Source: Hyphomonas sediminis (lineage in GTDB: Bacteria > Pseudomonadota > Alphaproteobacteria > Caulobacterales > Hyphomonadaceae). Taken from it: 64,000 nt of DNA. Below, piece by piece: positions 35,162-44,687 of the stretch. The notes beneath the pieces were generated by a model. It was not told the origin of the DNA. It worked only from the letters and a program-made list of their open reading frames with translations, and searched no databases. The DNA lies in the NCBI RefSeq assembly GCF_019679475.1, contig NZ_JAIEZP010000001.1, positions 3,162,001 to 3,226,000 on the forward strand. Reading direction: 5' to 3'. The first letter of the stretch is position 1; each line of letters begins with the position of its first letter. The position numbers and the translations under genes are program-made.

Positions 35162-35925
35162 GGCGTCTCCTTTTCACGTTTGCCGCCGAGACCGGGCCAG
35201 TAATGATCATCCGGCAGGGGGCGCGGCCCGAAGATCGCCTGCCCCACGCGCACCAGCGTCGCGCCCTCCTCGATCGCCCACTCGAAGTCGCCAGACATGC
35301 CCATAGACAACCCGTCAACACAAACGCCCGGCGCGGATTCACGGATCTCCGCCTGCACGGCGCGCAACCGCCGGAAGCAGGCGCGCACCGCCATCTCATC
35401 GGCCGAAAAGATTGCCAGCGTCATCAGTCCACGAACCTTCAGGCGCTCAAACGGCGCCAGCGCCCGCGCAAAGTCTGCCGCCACAGACGGCTCCAGCCCG
35501 AACTTGCTCTCTTCGCCCGATGTGTTCACCTGAATAAACACATCCAGCGTTCGCCCTTCGATCTCCAGCCGCCGGTCCAGCGCCTCGGCCAGCCTCAGGC
35601 TGTCGAGCGCCTGAAAGGCATCGGCAAAACGCGCCACATATTTGGCCTTGTTGGTCTGCAGATGCCCGATCACAGACCAGCTTAGCGGCAGATCTGCCAG
35701 CGCCTCGGATTTCTCCTTCGCTTCCTGCACCTTGTTCTCGCCGCAACTGCGCAGGCCCGCCGCATAGGCCGCCCGCAACCGCTCTGCCGGCACCGTCTTC
35801 GTCACCGGCAACAGCGTCACACTCTCCGGCGCCCGGCCCACTCGGCCGCAGGCCGCAGCCATCCGTTGCTTCACGGTTTCGATATTGGCGGCAATCAGCG
35901 CGCCATCCGCAGAAAGGTCGCTCAT
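35158..35925 (-). CDS. PLP homeostasis protein, YggS/PLPBP family
   Basis: The 255-aa protein binds PLP without known catalysis and keeps B6 and amino-acid pools balanced. LLPVTKTVPAERLRAAYAAG contains the PLP lysine, followed by GENKVQEAKEKSEAL, WSVIGHLQTNKAKYV, FIQVNTSGEESKFG, and LSMGMSGDFEWAIEEGATLV. The ATG at 35925 begins where family similarity starts. Coupled to pdxY. Confidence 0.95.
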   Translation of the reverse strand: MSDLSADGALIAANIETVKQRMAAACGRVGRAPESVTLLPVTKTVPAERLRAAYAAGLRSCGENKVQEAKEKSEALADLPLSWSVIGHLQTNKAKYVARFADAFQALDSLRLAEALDRRLEIEGRTLDVFIQVNTSGEESKFGLEPSVAADFARALAPFERLKVRGLMTLAIFSADEMAVRACFRRLRAVQAEIRESAPGVCVDGLSMGMSGDFEWAIEEGATLVRVGQAIFGPRPLPDDHYWPGLGGKREKETP

Positions 35926-36117
35926 GGTCAAACCCCGTGCAGGCCCTGCTTGAGGCCACCTAGCTGGCCTATGAACCCCACCGGTCAGCGTCAAATGAAA
36001 TCTCCTCCCCCACCCTGAGACATCTTCGCAGTGCCCGGAAATGCCTGTTGCGAAGCGCAAAAAGAAATGGCACGATTAATGCCAATATATTCGTGAGCTG
36101 GCCTGGGAGGAAACAGA

Positions 36118-37116
36118 ATGAAAGTCTTGCGCACACCCGATACGCAGTTTGAAAATCTCTCCGGCTATGCCTTCGCGCCCCACTATCTTGATGTGAAGGC
36201 CGCTGACGGCACGCCCCTGCGCATGCACTATCTTGATGAAGGCCCGAAGGATGGCGAGACAATCCTCTGCCTGCATGGCCAGCCTTCCTGGAGTTATCTT
36301 TACCGCAAGATGATCCCCCTGCTGACAGCTGCCGGATACCGCGTCCTGGCGCCAGACCTCATCGGCTTCGGCAAATCCGACAAGCCCGGCTCAATCGAAG
36401 ACTATTCCTATTCCGGCCATGTCGGATGGCTGGAACAATGGATGCTGGCGCTGGATCTGACGGACATGACGCTTGTCTGCCAGGACTGGGGCGGCCTGCT
36501 CGGCCTGCGCCTCGCGGGCATGCATCCGGATCGCTTCAGCCGCCTCGTCGTCGCCAATACCGGCCTGCCGGATTCCAGACAGGTCGCGCCCCAGCTGTCG
36601 GAAATGTTCGCCATGCTTTACCCGCAGGTGCCCGTGCCTTCTGCCGGCGATGTGGGGGACGCCTTTCGCGCCGGCGCGCCCGGCGCCTTCCTCTTCTGGG
36701 TCAAGTACGCTGCCGAATCCCCGGATTTCTCCATCCGCGATGTCTTCGGTCTCCTGTCAGACATTTCGGACACCAGTATTCTCGACGGGTATGAGGCTCC
36801 GTTCCCGGACGAAACCTATCTGGCCGGCGCCCGCCGCTTTCCCTCGCTTGTGCCACTTCTGCCCAATGCCGCGGAAGAGCGCGCAAAAAATGACGCGGCC
36901 TGGGCCGTGCTGGAGAAATTCGAGAAGCCAGTTCTAACTGCCTTCGCCGATGATGATCCCGTCACCAAAGGCGGAGAAGCCGCATTCCAGACGCGCATCC
37001 CCGGCGCGCGCGATCGCAACCACGTGACGATTTCCGGCGGCGGCCACTTCCTGCAGGAGCATCGCCCGGAAGCCTTCAGCCAGGCCATCATCGCCTTCAT
37101 GCGCGAAACGGCCTGA
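36118..37116 (+). CDS. Haloalkane dehalogenase-like alpha/beta hydrolase
   Basis: The 332-aa protein resembles haloalkane dehalogenases, which hydrolyse carbon-halogen bonds. HGQPSWSYLYRKM gives the oxyanion HGxP motif; VCQDWGGLLGLRLAG has Asp as nucleophile with the next Trp as halide ligand, instead of the Ser of esterases. FADDDPVTKGG may carry the acid and GGGHFLQEH the His. The N-terminus (FENLSGYAFAPHYLDV) matches the DhlA-type subgroup. Substrate is unpredictable, and epoxide hydrolase activity is a less likely alternative. GGGAGGAAAC precedes the ATG. Confidence 0.85.
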   Translation: MKVLRTPDTQFENLSGYAFAPHYLDVKAADGTPLRMHYLDEGPKDGETILCLHGQPSWSYLYRKMIPLLTAAGYRVLAPDLIGFGKSDKPGSIEDYSYSGHVGWLEQWMLALDLTDMTLVCQDWGGLLGLRLAGMHPDRFSRLVVANTGLPDSRQVAPQLSEMFAMLYPQVPVPSAGDVGDAFRAGAPGAFLFWVKYAAESPDFSIRDVFGLLSDISDTSILDGYEAPFPDETYLAGARRFPSLVPLLPNAAEERAKNDAAWAVLEKFEKPVLTAFADDDPVTKGGEAAFQTRIPGARDRNHVTISGGGHFLQEHRPEAFSQAIIAFMRETA

Positions 37117-37230
37117 TCCTTCTCGAACTGCCTCTCTCCCGACGGCTTTACCCAGCGTCGGGGCTCGCAGCCTGCCTGACCGCACGTTAAACAGCGTCCA
37201 GACCAGTCATGAGAAAAGGGAGCAGCAGCG

Positions 37231-38748
37231 ATGGCCAAGGGTGATTTTCCGGTCCTGATCGGCGTAGGCCAGGCGATGAGCCAGTGGGATGGCAAGAGCG
37301 GCGGCGCCGGCGCGCCTTCGCCGCTATCGCTGATGGCGGACGCCTCCAAGGCTGCCCTTGCCGATACCGGCGCCGCAGGCACTGCCGCCGCCATCGATGC
37401 GATTGCCGTCGTCCGTATCTTCGAGGACTCCGTACCCGGCGACCGGCACCCCCACGGCCACAACACAAACCTGCCGGGCACGCTCGCCCGCGAGACCGGC
37501 ACCAATCCGCGCCACCTCGTCTACGAAACCGTTGGCGGTCAGAGCCCGCAAGCGCTGGTCAACGAGTTTGCCCGCCGCATTCATGAGGGCGAGTTTGAAG
37601 CCGTCCTCATCTCAGGTTCGGAAGCCAACCGCGCCTCCAAAGGCGCCCGCAAGAATGGCGTCGAGATCAATTGGGCCGATGCTGACGCGCGCGACTATGA
37701 AGACCGCGGCCTCGGCCCGATGATGATTTCGCGTGGCGAGATCAAGCACGGTCTCGTCACACCGGCTTATTTCTACGGCATCTTCGAAAACGCCATCGCT
37801 GCCCGTGAAGGCCGCGGACGCGCCGGCCAGCGCAAGGCTATGGCCGAACTCTTCCAGCCCTTCTCGGCCGTCGCTGCAAAAAATCCGTACTCGCAGTTTC
37901 CGCAGGAACACTCGGTGGAGTTCCTCTCCACGCCCTCGCGCGAAAACTATGAGTATGCAGACCCCTTCCTGAAATGGTTCATCGCGCAGGATGCCGTCAA
38001 TCAGGGCGCCGCCGCCATCATCGTTTCCTCCTCGAAGGCAGACGAACTCGGCGTGCCGGAAGCAAAGCGCGTCTATCTCCACGGCGGCGGCGAAGCTGGC
38101 GATGATCACATCTCCGTCCGCCCCGTGCTGGACCGCTCCTGGGCAATGGACACCGCCGTCTCCCGCGCCCTCGCACAGGCTGGCAAGACGACTGCCGAGA
38201 TCGACCATCTCGATCTCTACTCCTGCTTCCCCTGCGCCGTCTTCTCCGGCGCCGCCGCCCTGGGGCTGGACTGGAAAGCCGACAAGCGCCCGCTCACCCT
38301 CACTGGCGGCCTGCCCTTCTTCGGCGGCCCAGGCAATAACTACTCCCTGCACGGAATAGCCGAGATGGTGAACCTGCTGCGCGAAAACCCCGGCAATACC
38401 GGCCTCGTCCTCGCCAATGGCGGCTGGATGACCAAGGAAGCCGCCGGCGTCTACTCCACCACCAAACCCGCCAAGTTCACCCCCGCCGAAAAAGCTGCCA
38501 AGCCGTCCGAGCAGGTCGAGATCGCCGCGGAGAATTGCGAAGCCACGCTGGAAACCTTCACCGTCACCCATGGCAAGGAAGGCCCTGAGCGCGGCATCAT
38601 CTTCGCCCGCCTCGCCGATGGCCGCCGCGCGCTCGCCAACAATGCTGACGCCGCAACGCTGGCAGTGCTCCGCGAAGACAAGAGCCCCGTCGGCCGCAAG
38701 GTCGCCATCACGGTAGACGGCGAAAACGGCACCTTCGTCTTCGTCTGA
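37231..38748 (+). CDS. Thiolase-like protein (acetyl-CoA acetyltransferase family) without the usual active-site Cys
   Basis: The 505-aa protein has the thiolase fold (IGVGQAMSQWDGKSGG; LISGSEANRAS; LDLYSCFPCAVFSGAAALGL; TGGLPFFGGPGNNYSLHGIAEMV), with the GNNY..HG motif supplying the His. Where thiolases carry the acylated Cys, it reads YETVGGQSPQALVNEF, with Gln-Ser. A C-terminal extra domain (about 420-505) is predicted beta. Such proteins are annotated as acetyl-CoA acetyltransferases, but the reaction is uncertain. Neighbouring genes (crotonase, monooxygenase) suggest acyl-CoA breakdown. Confidence 0.82.
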   Translation: MAKGDFPVLIGVGQAMSQWDGKSGGAGAPSPLSLMADASKAALADTGAAGTAAAIDAIAVVRIFEDSVPGDRHPHGHNTNLPGTLARETGTNPRHLVYETVGGQSPQALVNEFARRIHEGEFEAVLISGSEANRASKGARKNGVEINWADADARDYEDRGLGPMMISRGEIKHGLVTPAYFYGIFENAIAAREGRGRAGQRKAMAELFQPFSAVAAKNPYSQFPQEHSVEFLSTPSRENYEYADPFLKWFIAQDAVNQGAAAIIVSSSKADELGVPEAKRVYLHGGGEAGDDHISVRPVLDRSWAMDTAVSRALAQAGKTTAEIDHLDLYSCFPCAVFSGAAALGLDWKADKRPLTLTGGLPFFGGPGNNYSLHGIAEMVNLLRENPGNTGLVLANGGWMTKEAAGVYSTTKPAKFTPAEKAAKPSEQVEIAAENCEATLETFTVTHGKEGPERGIIFARLADGRRALANNADAATLAVLREDKSPVGRKVAITVDGENGTFVFV

Positions 38749-38782
38749 CCTCAATCTATCTGATAGCTGCCCTCTCCATCTG

Positions 38783-38902
38783 TCGTCACCCTCGATGCGC
38801 GAAAGCGCATCTGAGGGCCCATCGCCCGCCCTCGCCGAGAGAGCATGTGGGGAGATAAGGAGATGGGCCCTCTGACGGGCTACCGCCCGTCGAGGGTGAC
38901 GC
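38783..38902. repeat. Intergenic palindromic repeat, family A copy 2
   Basis: It opens TCGTCACCCTCGATG and closes CGAGGGTGACG, an inverted terminal pair. Internal parts match copy 1 (5656-5769): CATCTGAGGGCCCATC, GGAGATGGGC and two short hairpins (GCGCgaaaGCGC; GACGGGCTACCGCCCGTC). Copy-specific centres differ, as expected if stems are kept by compensatory change. Confidence 0.75.
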
Positions 38903-38987
38903 AGCTGTAAGGCTTCGCTCGAGCGCGGCTCAAACCCAACCGCCCTCCCCGCTTGCCCCCCGCCTCGGCTTCGGCCAAAACCGGGCT

Positions 38988-39998
38988 ATGACAAAGCACT
39001 TCAAGACATTCGGCGTTATCGGCGGCGGCGCCTGGGGCACGGCGATCGCGCAAATGCTGGCCCGCCAAGGCCAGACCGTCCACCTGTGGGCGCTGGAGCC
39101 CGAGGTGGCCGACGCCATCAACACGGCACGCGAGAATTCCCTCTTCCTCAAAGGCGTGCCGCTGAAGCCGGAAATCCGCGCCACCAACAAGCTGGAAGAC
39201 CTGGGGCCTGCCGACGCGATCTTCGCTGTCGCCCCCGCCCAGCACACGCGCACCACGCTCCGCGCCCTGCGCGCCAGCCTGCGCCCCGGCACGCCGGTCG
39301 TCCTCTGCTCCAAGGGCATCGAACTCGCCACGGGCGAATTCATGACCCAGGTCCTGAAAGACGAACTGCCTGAAGCCGTGCCCGCCGTCATGTCCGGTCC
39401 CAGTTTCGCCATTGATGTTGCCCGCGGCCTGCCCACCGCCGTCACCCTCGCCATGGAAGACGCCGCCCTCGGCACAGAACTCATTCAGGCAATTTCCACG
39501 CCCACCTTCCGCCCCTATCTGGGAACGGATCTTCTGGGGGCGGAGATTGGCGGCGCCGTGAAGAATGTGCTCGCCATTGCCTGCGGCATCACACTCGGTA
39601 AGGGGCTCGGCCGCTCGGCCCATGCCGCCACCATCGCGCGCGGCTATGCGGAGATGACCCGCCTTGCGCTCGCCCTAGGCGCAGACGCAGGAACCCTCAC
39701 CGGCCTCTCCGGCCTGGGCGATCTTGTGCTCACCTGCTCTTCGGAAACCAGCCGCAACATGTCCTTCGGGCTGGCGCTCGGCAAAGGCGAAAAACAGGAA
39801 GACATCCTCGGCGCCCGCAACGCCGTCACCGAAGGCGTCGCCACAGCCCCGGTCCTGCGCCGGCTGGCCAGGGCGCGTGGCATTGAAATGCCCATCTGCG
39901 AGGCCGTCGCCGCGGTCATTGAAGGCGAAATCAGCGTGGATGAGGCGATCACCGCCCTCCTCATGCGCCCGGTGACGGCTGAAGCCGTCAAAGCTTAG
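38988..39998 (+). CDS. gpsA: Glycerol-3-phosphate dehydrogenase [NAD(P)+]
   Basis: The 336-aa enzyme reduces dihydroxyacetone phosphate to sn-glycerol 3-phosphate for phospholipid synthesis. N-terminal [16 protein letters not shown] is the dinucleotide-binding loop; [29 protein letters not shown], and [14 protein letters not shown] (catalytic Lys) follow, then [20 protein letters not shown]. There is no good Shine-Dalgarno sequence. Confidence 0.97.
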   Translation: MTKHFKTFGVIGGGAWGTAIAQMLARQGQTVHLWALEPEVADAINTARENSLFLKGVPLKPEIRATNKLEDLGPADAIFAVAPAQHTRTTLRALRASLRPGTPVVLCSKGIELATGEFMTQVLKDELPEAVPAVMSGPSFAIDVARGLPTAVTLAMEDAALGTELIQAISTPTFRPYLGTDLLGAEIGGAVKNVLAIACGITLGKGLGRSAHAATIARGYAEMTRLALALGADAGTLTGLSGLGDLVLTCSSETSRNMSFGLALGKGEKQEDILGARNAVTEGVATAPVLRRLARARGIEMPICEAVAAVIEGEISVDEAITALLMRPVTAEAVKA

Positions 39999-40065
39999 CG
40001 CCGCGTCACCCCTCGCCGCACGCCTATCCCCTGCTACACTCCGCCTCAAACGGAGGAAATAGCCC

Positions 40066-40911
40066 ATGCTGAGAGAGAAGTACGAAGCCTTCAAGGTCAC
40101 GATTGAGGACAAGGTCGCGCATATCCAGATGGCGCGCCCTGAAGCGCTGAACACGATGAACAAGGCCTTCTGGAACGAGCTTCCGGAAATCGTCCGCACC
40201 ATCGACCAGAACGCCCTCGCCCGCGTCATCGTCATTTCCTCGACTGGCAAGCACTTCTCCGCCGGCATGGACACGACCGTCTTCACAGGCCCGCGTCCGC
40301 CCGGCCCGGAAGACCGCTATGTCGCCGCTGAAGCCTTCCGCACGAATGTCAAAGCCATCCAGCAATCCTTCAACTGCATGGAAGAGGCGCGCATCCCGGT
40401 TCTCTTCGCCTGCCACGGCGCGGTCATCGGCGGCGCTATCGACATGATCACCGCTGGCGACATCCGCTGGTGCACCAAGGACGCCTATTTCTGCATCATG
40501 GAAATCAACATCGCCATGACCGCCGATGTCGGCACCTTCCCGCGCCTTCAGCGCTACATCCCGGAAGGCTGGGTGAAGGAACTCGCCTATACCGGCCGCA
40601 AGATCGATGCGGCCAAAGCCAAGGAAATCGGCCTCGTCAACGACATCTTCGACACGCAGGAAGAGCTGCTTGCCTATGTGATGGAAACGGCCCGCGAGAT
40701 CGCCTCGAAAAACCCGATCGCCGTCACTGGCTCCAAGGTGCTGATCAACTACGGACGCGACCACAATACGGCAGATACGCTGGACTATATCGGTGTGTGG
40801 AACGCCGCGATGTTCCCGCCCCCGCATATGGCCGAAGCCTTCACCGCCCGTGCGGAAAAACGCGATCCCGTCTTCCCGGATCTTGCGCCCTACCGCACCG
40901 ACCCGATGTAA
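40066..40911 (+). CDS. Crotonase-fold enzyme, delta(3,5)-delta(2,4)-dienoyl-CoA isomerase-like
   Basis: The 281-aa protein has the crotonase signatures SSTGKHFSAGMD and CHGAVIGGAIDMITAGDIRW. The three acidic residues that I recall for mammalian dienoyl-CoA isomerase align: Asp in GDIRWCTKDAYF, Glu in IMEINIAMTAD and Asp in TADVGTFPRL. This fits isomerisation of dienoyl-CoA from unsaturated fatty acids better than hydration. ACGGAGGAAA precedes the ATG with good spacing; a strong terminator follows. Confidence 0.88.
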   Translation: MLREKYEAFKVTIEDKVAHIQMARPEALNTMNKAFWNELPEIVRTIDQNALARVIVISSTGKHFSAGMDTTVFTGPRPPGPEDRYVAAEAFRTNVKAIQQSFNCMEEARIPVLFACHGAVIGGAIDMITAGDIRWCTKDAYFCIMEINIAMTADVGTFPRLQRYIPEGWVKELAYTGRKIDAAKAKEIGLVNDIFDTQEELLAYVMETAREIASKNPIAVTGSKVLINYGRDHNTADTLDYIGVWNAAMFPPPHMAEAFTARAEKRDPVFPDLAPYRTDPM

Positions 40912-40915
40912 AAAG

Positions 40916-40946
40916 AAAGCCCCCTCTCACGAGGGGGCTTTTTTTT
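40916..40946 (+). terminator. Rho-independent terminator (bidirectional)
   Basis: GCCCCCTC (40919-40926) pairs with GAGGGGGC (40931-40938) around TCAC, followed by eight Ts on the plus strand and preceded by an A-rich run, so it can serve both the isomerase gene and the convergent monooxygenase gene. Confidence 0.92.
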
Positions 40947-40963
40947 CTGATCCGTGAGAGGAT

Positions 40964-42445
40964 TTATCCCTCCACCACCTCGAAATCCGTCCAGTCCGGA
41001 TGCCGGGTTTCCTTCTTGTAGTCGGTGGTCTTGCCATACCAGTTATTGGTCACCTTGCCGGCTTCATTCTTGTACCAGCTATGACAATCGGACGCCCAGA
41101 CCGTCTTGGAAATTTCATCCTGTACACGGACGTTATACGCCGTCATGGCGGATGGTGTCACATCCAACGCGGCCACGCCCTTTTCGGCAATCTTGTCGAT
41201 GCACTGGATGATGTAGTTGATCTGGTACTCCACCATCAGGATGATGGAGTTGTGGCCGAGATTGGTGTTTGGCCCATACAGCAGGAAGAAGTTCGGGAAG
41301 CTGGACACCGCCACGCCCTTGAAGGCTTCAGCGCCATCTTTCCAGGCCTGATTGAGGCTGAGCCCGTTCTTGCCATACACCTGCATCGGCGTCAGGAAAT
41401 CGGTGGACTGGAAGCCCGTAGCCCAGATGATCACATCGCATTTACGCTCAACGCCATCCTCGCCGATGATGCCGTCTTCGGTAATCTCTTTCACGCCCTG
41501 GCGCAGCACATCCACATTTGGCTTCGTAAGCGCCGGATAGTAATCATCCGAGATCAGAACACGTTTACAGCCCGGTTCGAAATCCGGTGTCAGCTTCTCG
41601 CGCAGAACCGGGTCTTTCACCTGGTCCTCAAGATGCTGCTGGCACATCTTCTTCATCGACTCGGAAAGCCCCATCGGGGATTTCTGCAGGAACGCCCCAA
41701 AACCGAAATCGGCGAACGCCCTGATGCGCCAGCGATACCAGTCGATCCGCCAGCGTGGCCCGGCGAAATAGCGCTTGTCAGCTTCAGAATACTGCCGCTG
41801 CCCGCGCGGACGGCACCAGGCCGGCGAGCGCTGGTAACTGATCAGCTTACCAACAACTTTCTGGATTTCCGGCAGGAACTGCACCGCGCTCGGTCCATTG
41901 CCGACCACAGCCACCGTCTTGTCCTTGATATCGACCGAATGATCCCACCGCGCCGAATGGAAGGCGGCCCCTTTGAACCGGTCCAGCCCCTTGAACTCGG
42001 GCGTGGCGGGAATGTTCAGCTGTCCGAGGCCGGACACCAGCACATCGGCCACATGGGTTTTCCCCGAAGCGTCCGTCAGCGTCCAGGTATTGTCCGTATC
42101 GCTCCAGCGGCATTCGGTGATTTCTGTGTTGAAATGGCAATGCCGGCGCACGTCATACTTGTCGGCAAAGTCCTCGAAGTATTTGAGGATCTGCGGCTGC
42201 AGAGACCATTTGTAATCCCAGTCCGGGTTCAGCTCGAACGAGAAGGAATAGAGGTGGCTGGGCACATCGCAGCCACACCCCGGATAGGTGTTGTCCCGCC
42301 AGGTGCCGCCCACTCCGCCGGACTTTTCATAAATGTCGATAGCGCCATAGCCGGCGGCCTTGAGCTTGGCGGCCATGCCCAGCCCACTCATTCCGGCGCC
42401 CAGAATGGCAATGCGTGTCGTACTCTTGCTGACGGTCGAATCCAT
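40964..42445 (-). CDS. Flavin-containing monooxygenase, Baeyer-Villiger type
   Basis: The 493-aa protein has two Rossmann motifs: IAILGAGMSGLGMAAKL for FAD and VAVVGNGPSAVQFLPEI for NADPH. Between them FKGAAFHSARWD fits the Baeyer-Villiger fingerprint FxGxxxHxxxW. TRP-rich GGTWRDNTYPGCGCDVPSH is also typical. It would insert oxygen next to a ketone, giving an ester or lactone; substrate unknown. The ATG at 42445 is 12 bp after GGAGGAAA. It may be under the TetR regulator at 43512, though a lipoprotein gene intervenes. Confidence 0.9.
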   Translation of the reverse strand: MDSTVSKSTTRIAILGAGMSGLGMAAKLKAAGYGAIDIYEKSGGVGGTWRDNTYPGCGCDVPSHLYSFSFELNPDWDYKWSLQPQILKYFEDFADKYDVRRHCHFNTEITECRWSDTDNTWTLTDASGKTHVADVLVSGLGQLNIPATPEFKGLDRFKGAAFHSARWDHSVDIKDKTVAVVGNGPSAVQFLPEIQKVVGKLISYQRSPAWCRPRGQRQYSEADKRYFAGPRWRIDWYRWRIRAFADFGFGAFLQKSPMGLSESMKKMCQQHLEDQVKDPVLREKLTPDFEPGCKRVLISDDYYPALTKPNVDVLRQGVKEITEDGIIGEDGVERKCDVIIWATGFQSTDFLTPMQVYGKNGLSLNQAWKDGAEAFKGVAVSSFPNFFLLYGPNTNLGHNSIILMVEYQINYIIQCIDKIAEKGVAALDVTPSAMTAYNVRVQDEISKTVWASDCHSWYKNEAGKVTNNWYGKTTDYKKETRHPDWTDFEVVEG

Positions 42446-42545
42446 CGCCCGCATTTCCTCCCATTGGCTGCGTGCTTTCACGCATTCTTGCCGGGAAAAT
42501 GCTGAGCGCGCCGCAAACCGTCAACCGGTGCCCGAGGGTCAGCCC

Positions 42546-43364
42546 TTATTTCCGCCGGGCATATATCTGGCGATACTCGTGATCGCGCAGCTCCATCTCG
42601 CCGGTTTCGTCAAAAGTGAGCACGGTGACGTGGCGGAGGGCATCCAGAAAGTCGGCCTCCTGGGCCATAATTTCCGGGTCGCAAGCCATTTCCGTGTTCG
42701 CAATGTCACCGAAACTGATTCCCTCGCCGGTCAGCGTGTATTCACCGCCATAGCTGTTGCAGCCGCTTCGGCCACTGACGCCACCCTTGCCCGGCACATA
42801 TTGAACCTGCTGGCCCGGCTCAGGCGGAATGTCGGCTTCAAGCACGAGGGTAAGCTCAACTCCCGGCATCACCGGCGGCCCGTTCACTTCGACAATCTGC
42901 CACTCGCCTTCGATAAGGTCGCTGGTCTTGCCGCCGCATCCGTTCACACGCGCGTCTTCCATCTGCACGGTCACCGTCTGGGGAAACGGCATCCCGCTCA
43001 TGTCGTCGGCGCAAATCTTGTCGAGCACCAATACCGAAAGCACGCCGTCCGCAGTTGTATAGCGCTTGCCGCCCTCCACGGCCTCGGCTTCTGGCTGGGG
43101 CGCCTCATACCGGCTCTCGCCATAGGCATACACGTAGCTCAGCGTCGTCCCGTCCAGGGTCACCGTCCAGCCCGGCTCATTGCCTTGCGCCATCCATGGC
43201 TTTGTTTTGGCTTCGCCCGCGTCTGCCAGGGGCGCGTCCGTCGCTGGCTCAGCAGGCGCGTCGATACCGGCCAGCGGCGCTGGCGATTTGTCTGCAGTCT
43301 CGGCCGAACACGCCATGAGCGCCATCGGCATCGCAGCAGTCAGCAGCATACGGGAAAGTTTCAT
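42546..43364 (-). CDS. META-domain lipoprotein
   Basis: The 272-aa protein has a lipoprotein signal (LLTAAMPMALMACSAE), an Ala/Pro/Asp-rich linker, a middle region with the NEPGWTVTLDGTTLSYVYAY type motif (COG3650-like, ending in NGCGGKTSDL), and a C-terminal META domain (LIEGEWQIVEVNGPPVMPG, SGRSGCNSYGGEYTLTGEGI, MACDPEIMAQEADFLDAL). META domains occur in HslJ and other envelope stress proteins. Its role is unknown; the ATG at 43364 was chosen for the signal peptide. Confidence 0.83.
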   Translation of the reverse strand: MKLSRMLLTAAMPMALMACSAETADKSPAPLAGIDAPAEPATDAPLADAGEAKTKPWMAQGNEPGWTVTLDGTTLSYVYAYGESRYEAPQPEAEAVEGGKRYTTADGVLSVLVLDKICADDMSGMPFPQTVTVQMEDARVNGCGGKTSDLIEGEWQIVEVNGPPVMPGVELTLVLEADIPPEPGQQVQYVPGKGGVSGRSGCNSYGGEYTLTGEGISFGDIANTEMACDPEIMAQEADFLDALRHVTVLTFDETGEMELRDHEYRQIYARRK

Positions 43365-43511
43365 CGGCGGGCCTCCTTCTGGGGCGGTCGCGCGCCCGGG
43401 CATCTCTGCTTATAACAGGAAGGATGGCATAATCCGGTCAAGCACGCAGCAAATTCTGGGCAGTTGCCGGGGGCGGCGCAGACGACACCGCCAGATCAGA
43501 GATAAGGCGTT

Positions 43512-44201
43512 TCAGGCGCTGAAGCGGCCCTCATCGGCAAGTGGCAACGAATCGTTGGCGTATTTGCCGGGCGCGCCACTTGGCAGTTCGTGCGCGCTTC
43601 CATCCAGCAGATCATGCACCATGCCCTTGAAGATCATGCGCATTTCCGTAAGCGCCGCTTCCGGCCAGGCAATACTCTCCACCATCAGGCCGCGATAGAA
43701 AGCCAGGATCATGGTCATGATAGAGGCGCCATTGCCCAGGCGCGCCATCTCCGGAAAAAAGGCGGCATAGGGCAGAACCGCCTTCATCATGTCGAGATCG
43801 CCGCCCCGGCGCACCCGCCGCAGCAACTCGTCATCGCTCTTCAGAGCGGAGAAAATTTCAGAACTGACTGCAAACTCGCGGCCCAGATCGTCCCAGAGCA
43901 CATCAAGCCGACGGTCCAGCGACATTTCCCGCGTATTGGAGAAGAGGTCTTCCACATGATCGGCGCGAGCCTGCAGATAGCTGCGCACGGCGTCCAGAAC
44001 GAGTTCAAACTTGCTCGGATAGTGATGCGTGATGGCGCCCCGGGACACCCCGGCTTCATCGGCAATATCCTGCAGCGACATGTGCTGATAGCCTTTGGCG
44101 CCCATGCAATGCAGCGTGGCGCTCAGCACCTTCGCCTGCATCCCTTCGGACCGCTCCTTCTGCGTTCTACGGGCCCTTGGCCCGGTCATTTCCCCATCCA
44201 T
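43512..44201 (-). CDS. TetR-family transcriptional regulator
   Basis: The 229-aa protein has the TetR N-terminal helix-turn-helix (VLSATLHCMGAKGYQHMSLQ, DIADEAGVSRGAITHHYPSK FELVLDAV) and a helical ligand-binding C-terminus of unknown ligand. CTGGGAGAAC precedes the ATG. It reads toward the META lipoprotein gene and the monooxygenase, which it may control. A TetR-like operator occurs at 25812 but far away. Confidence 0.9.
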   Translation of the reverse strand: MDGEMTGPRARRTQKERSEGMQAKVLSATLHCMGAKGYQHMSLQDIADEAGVSRGAITHHYPSKFELVLDAVRSYLQARADHVEDLFSNTREMSLDRRLDVLWDDLGREFAVSSEIFSALKSDDELLRRVRRGGDLDMMKAVLPYAAFFPEMARLGNGASIMTMILAFYRGLMVESIAWPEAALTEMRMIFKGMVHDLLDGSAHELPSGAPGKYANDSLPLADEGRFSA

Positions 44202-44687
44202 CTCAGTTCTCCCAGTCGAGATGGAGACAGTATGTTCACTGACAACAAAAAAATCCGTACGGGATTATACCTAGTCAAAGAAAACGGTCCCAGAATCATT
44301 TTTGGATGCCGAACAACAAAAATCCCTTTCCTTTCCGGACGCTGCCATATGCGGTCGCTTTATTGGACGACCGGATACAAAAACCAGGGTCTTCTTTTCT
44401 TTTAACGACTGGCAAGTCAGCCACACTCCGGTGTTTTTATTTGGCAAGCAGAAAGTCTGAGCGCATCAGCGATTTACGAAATACATAACGGCCAACCGGC
44501 AAATATAATCGTCGAAAAGCGATCGCAATCAAAGCGTTGCGCCCGATTCGTAAAACTGTACGCCAACTTGGAAATGCCGGAATCGCAACATGCGGAAATA
44601 CGGATAATCACCGCATACGGACAAATATTGTAAAGAACTCCGCCAGCCGCCTTCTCCGGAACTTTGAAAGCCGTACCGAAACCGCAC
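44202..44687. other. AT-richer gap without a convincing gene
   Basis: This roughly 490-bp stretch is visibly poorer in GC than its surroundings (runs such as AACAAAAAAATCC, TTCTTTTCTTTTAACG, ATATAATCGTC). A 60-codon frame at 44306-44488 has neither a ribosome site nor familiar residues. The AraC/TetR-type promoter of the gene at 44201 must lie at its left edge. It ends at a degenerate tRNA fragment, so it may be the remains of an inserted element. Confidence 0.5.

Noticed and set aside
44306-44488. 60-codon plus-strand frame in the AT-rich gap
   Set aside because: No ribosome-binding site, no recognisable residues, and composition consistent with non-coding DNA.
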